NCBI GenBank assembly: GCA_934446285.1
Contig: CAKSEI010000024.1
Location: forward strand, 1 to 12,688
Origin: an uncultured Eubacteriales bacterium
Lineage (GTDB): Bacteria > Bacillota > Clostridia > Oscillospirales > CAG-272
Length of the DNA: 12,688 nucleotides
Direction: 5' to 3'
The notes under the pieces: generated by a model
Seen by the model: only the letters and a program-made list of their open reading frames with translations
Told to the model about the DNA's origin: nothing
Database searches by the model: none
Made by a program: the position numbers and the translations under genes
In this document: positions 12,417 to 12,688 of the stretch, one piece after another
How positions within the stretch are numbered: the stretch's first letter is position 1
Layout: each line of letters begins with the position of its first letter

Positions 12417-12688
12417 TAAACGCACTGTTAAAGGCGGCGGCACTGCTTTTGACGGCGTGCCTGCTGCATACGGGAACGGCTCGAATTTATGCAAAGCTTG
12501 AGGCGCAGATGAGTGAAAACAATGTGCCGACCGCACTTGCAGACAGGAGAGCGGTGCACGGACCGGCAAAACCCGCGCATCCCCAGTCCGCGGACAAAGA
12601 ACAGATTTTGCCGACCGAACAGCCGACCGAACCGACTGCCCTGCCGGAAGAGCCTGCCGAGGCAAGCGACATCAGGGTCGAGTGGACG
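12413..12688 (+). CDS. Exported or membrane-anchored protein, N-terminal fragment
   Basis: The frame is open to the window end (92 residues). The N terminus has Lys7 followed by a short hydrophobic run, AAALLLTACLL. L-T-A-C at 13-16 matches a lipobox, so it may be a lipoprotein, but the signal would be unusually short and a simple membrane anchor is equally likely. Residues 45-85 are rich in Pro, Thr, Glu and Ala with PTEQPTEPT, a typical extracellular linker. The domain begins near DIRVEWT and is cut off, so function is unknown. GGAAG at 12397-12401 serves either this ATG or the mini-leader. An in-frame ATG at 12359 lacks a ribosome site and overlaps the promoter, so I reject it. Confidence 0.72.
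   Translation, partial: MINALLKAAALLLTACLLHTGTARIYAKLEAQMSENNVPTALADRRAVHGPAKPAHPQSADKEQILPTEQPTEPTALPEEPAEASDIRVEWT

Overview
The window looks like chromosomal DNA from a Bacillota (Firmicutes) bacterium, most likely an uncultured gut Clostridia lineage. The main evidence is a complete HPr kinase/phosphorylase (hprK), B. subtilis-type PgcA phosphoglucomutase, HtpG and MnmE sequences, sigma-A-like promoters with TATAAT and TTGACA boxes, and clear Shine-Dalgarno sites. The intergenic hairpin repeats resemble families I remember from gut Ruminococcaceae and relatives; this last point is from memory and was not searched. Coding DNA is fairly GC-rich, while spacers are AT-rich and crowded with hairpins.

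Layout: 1-883 has no credible gene and holds a mosaic of hairpin repeats. 884-8278 is one long minus-strand cluster, read right to left: pspC-like, mnmE, RNHCP zinc-ribbon, htpG, lipid kinase, birA, TSCPD protein, pgcA. Spacings are +30 to -4 nt, and one promoter lies upstream of pspC, so it is probably one operon of eight genes. 8458-9842 is a divergent plus-strand pair, a GNAT-like acetyltransferase and hprK, driven by its own promoter and overlapping by 1 nt. 9843-10356 is a second intergenic repeat block between convergent genes. It carries a second, diverged, collinear copy of the cassette in 191-515. 10357-12263 is a minus-strand two-component pair with a 4-nt overlap: a LytS-type membrane sensor whose ATP-binding boxes look degenerate, and a response regulator with an OmpR/SARP-type winged helix. 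12264-12412 is a divergent promoter region. 12413 to the end is the start of a plus-strand gene for an exported or membrane-anchored protein with a Pro/Thr/Glu-rich linker.

The genes are mainly housekeeping: tRNA modification, protein folding, lipid phosphorylation, biotin attachment, sugar-phosphate interconversion and carbon-catabolite control. I do not see a defence system, phage, transposase gene, CRISPR array, tRNA or rRNA. The least explained features are the repeated modular hairpin cassettes in both large spacers, which include a GTGTGAT hairpin unit seen three times and a terminator-like stem with a changed but still paired interior. Next is the sensor/regulator pair with its unusual combination of domains.
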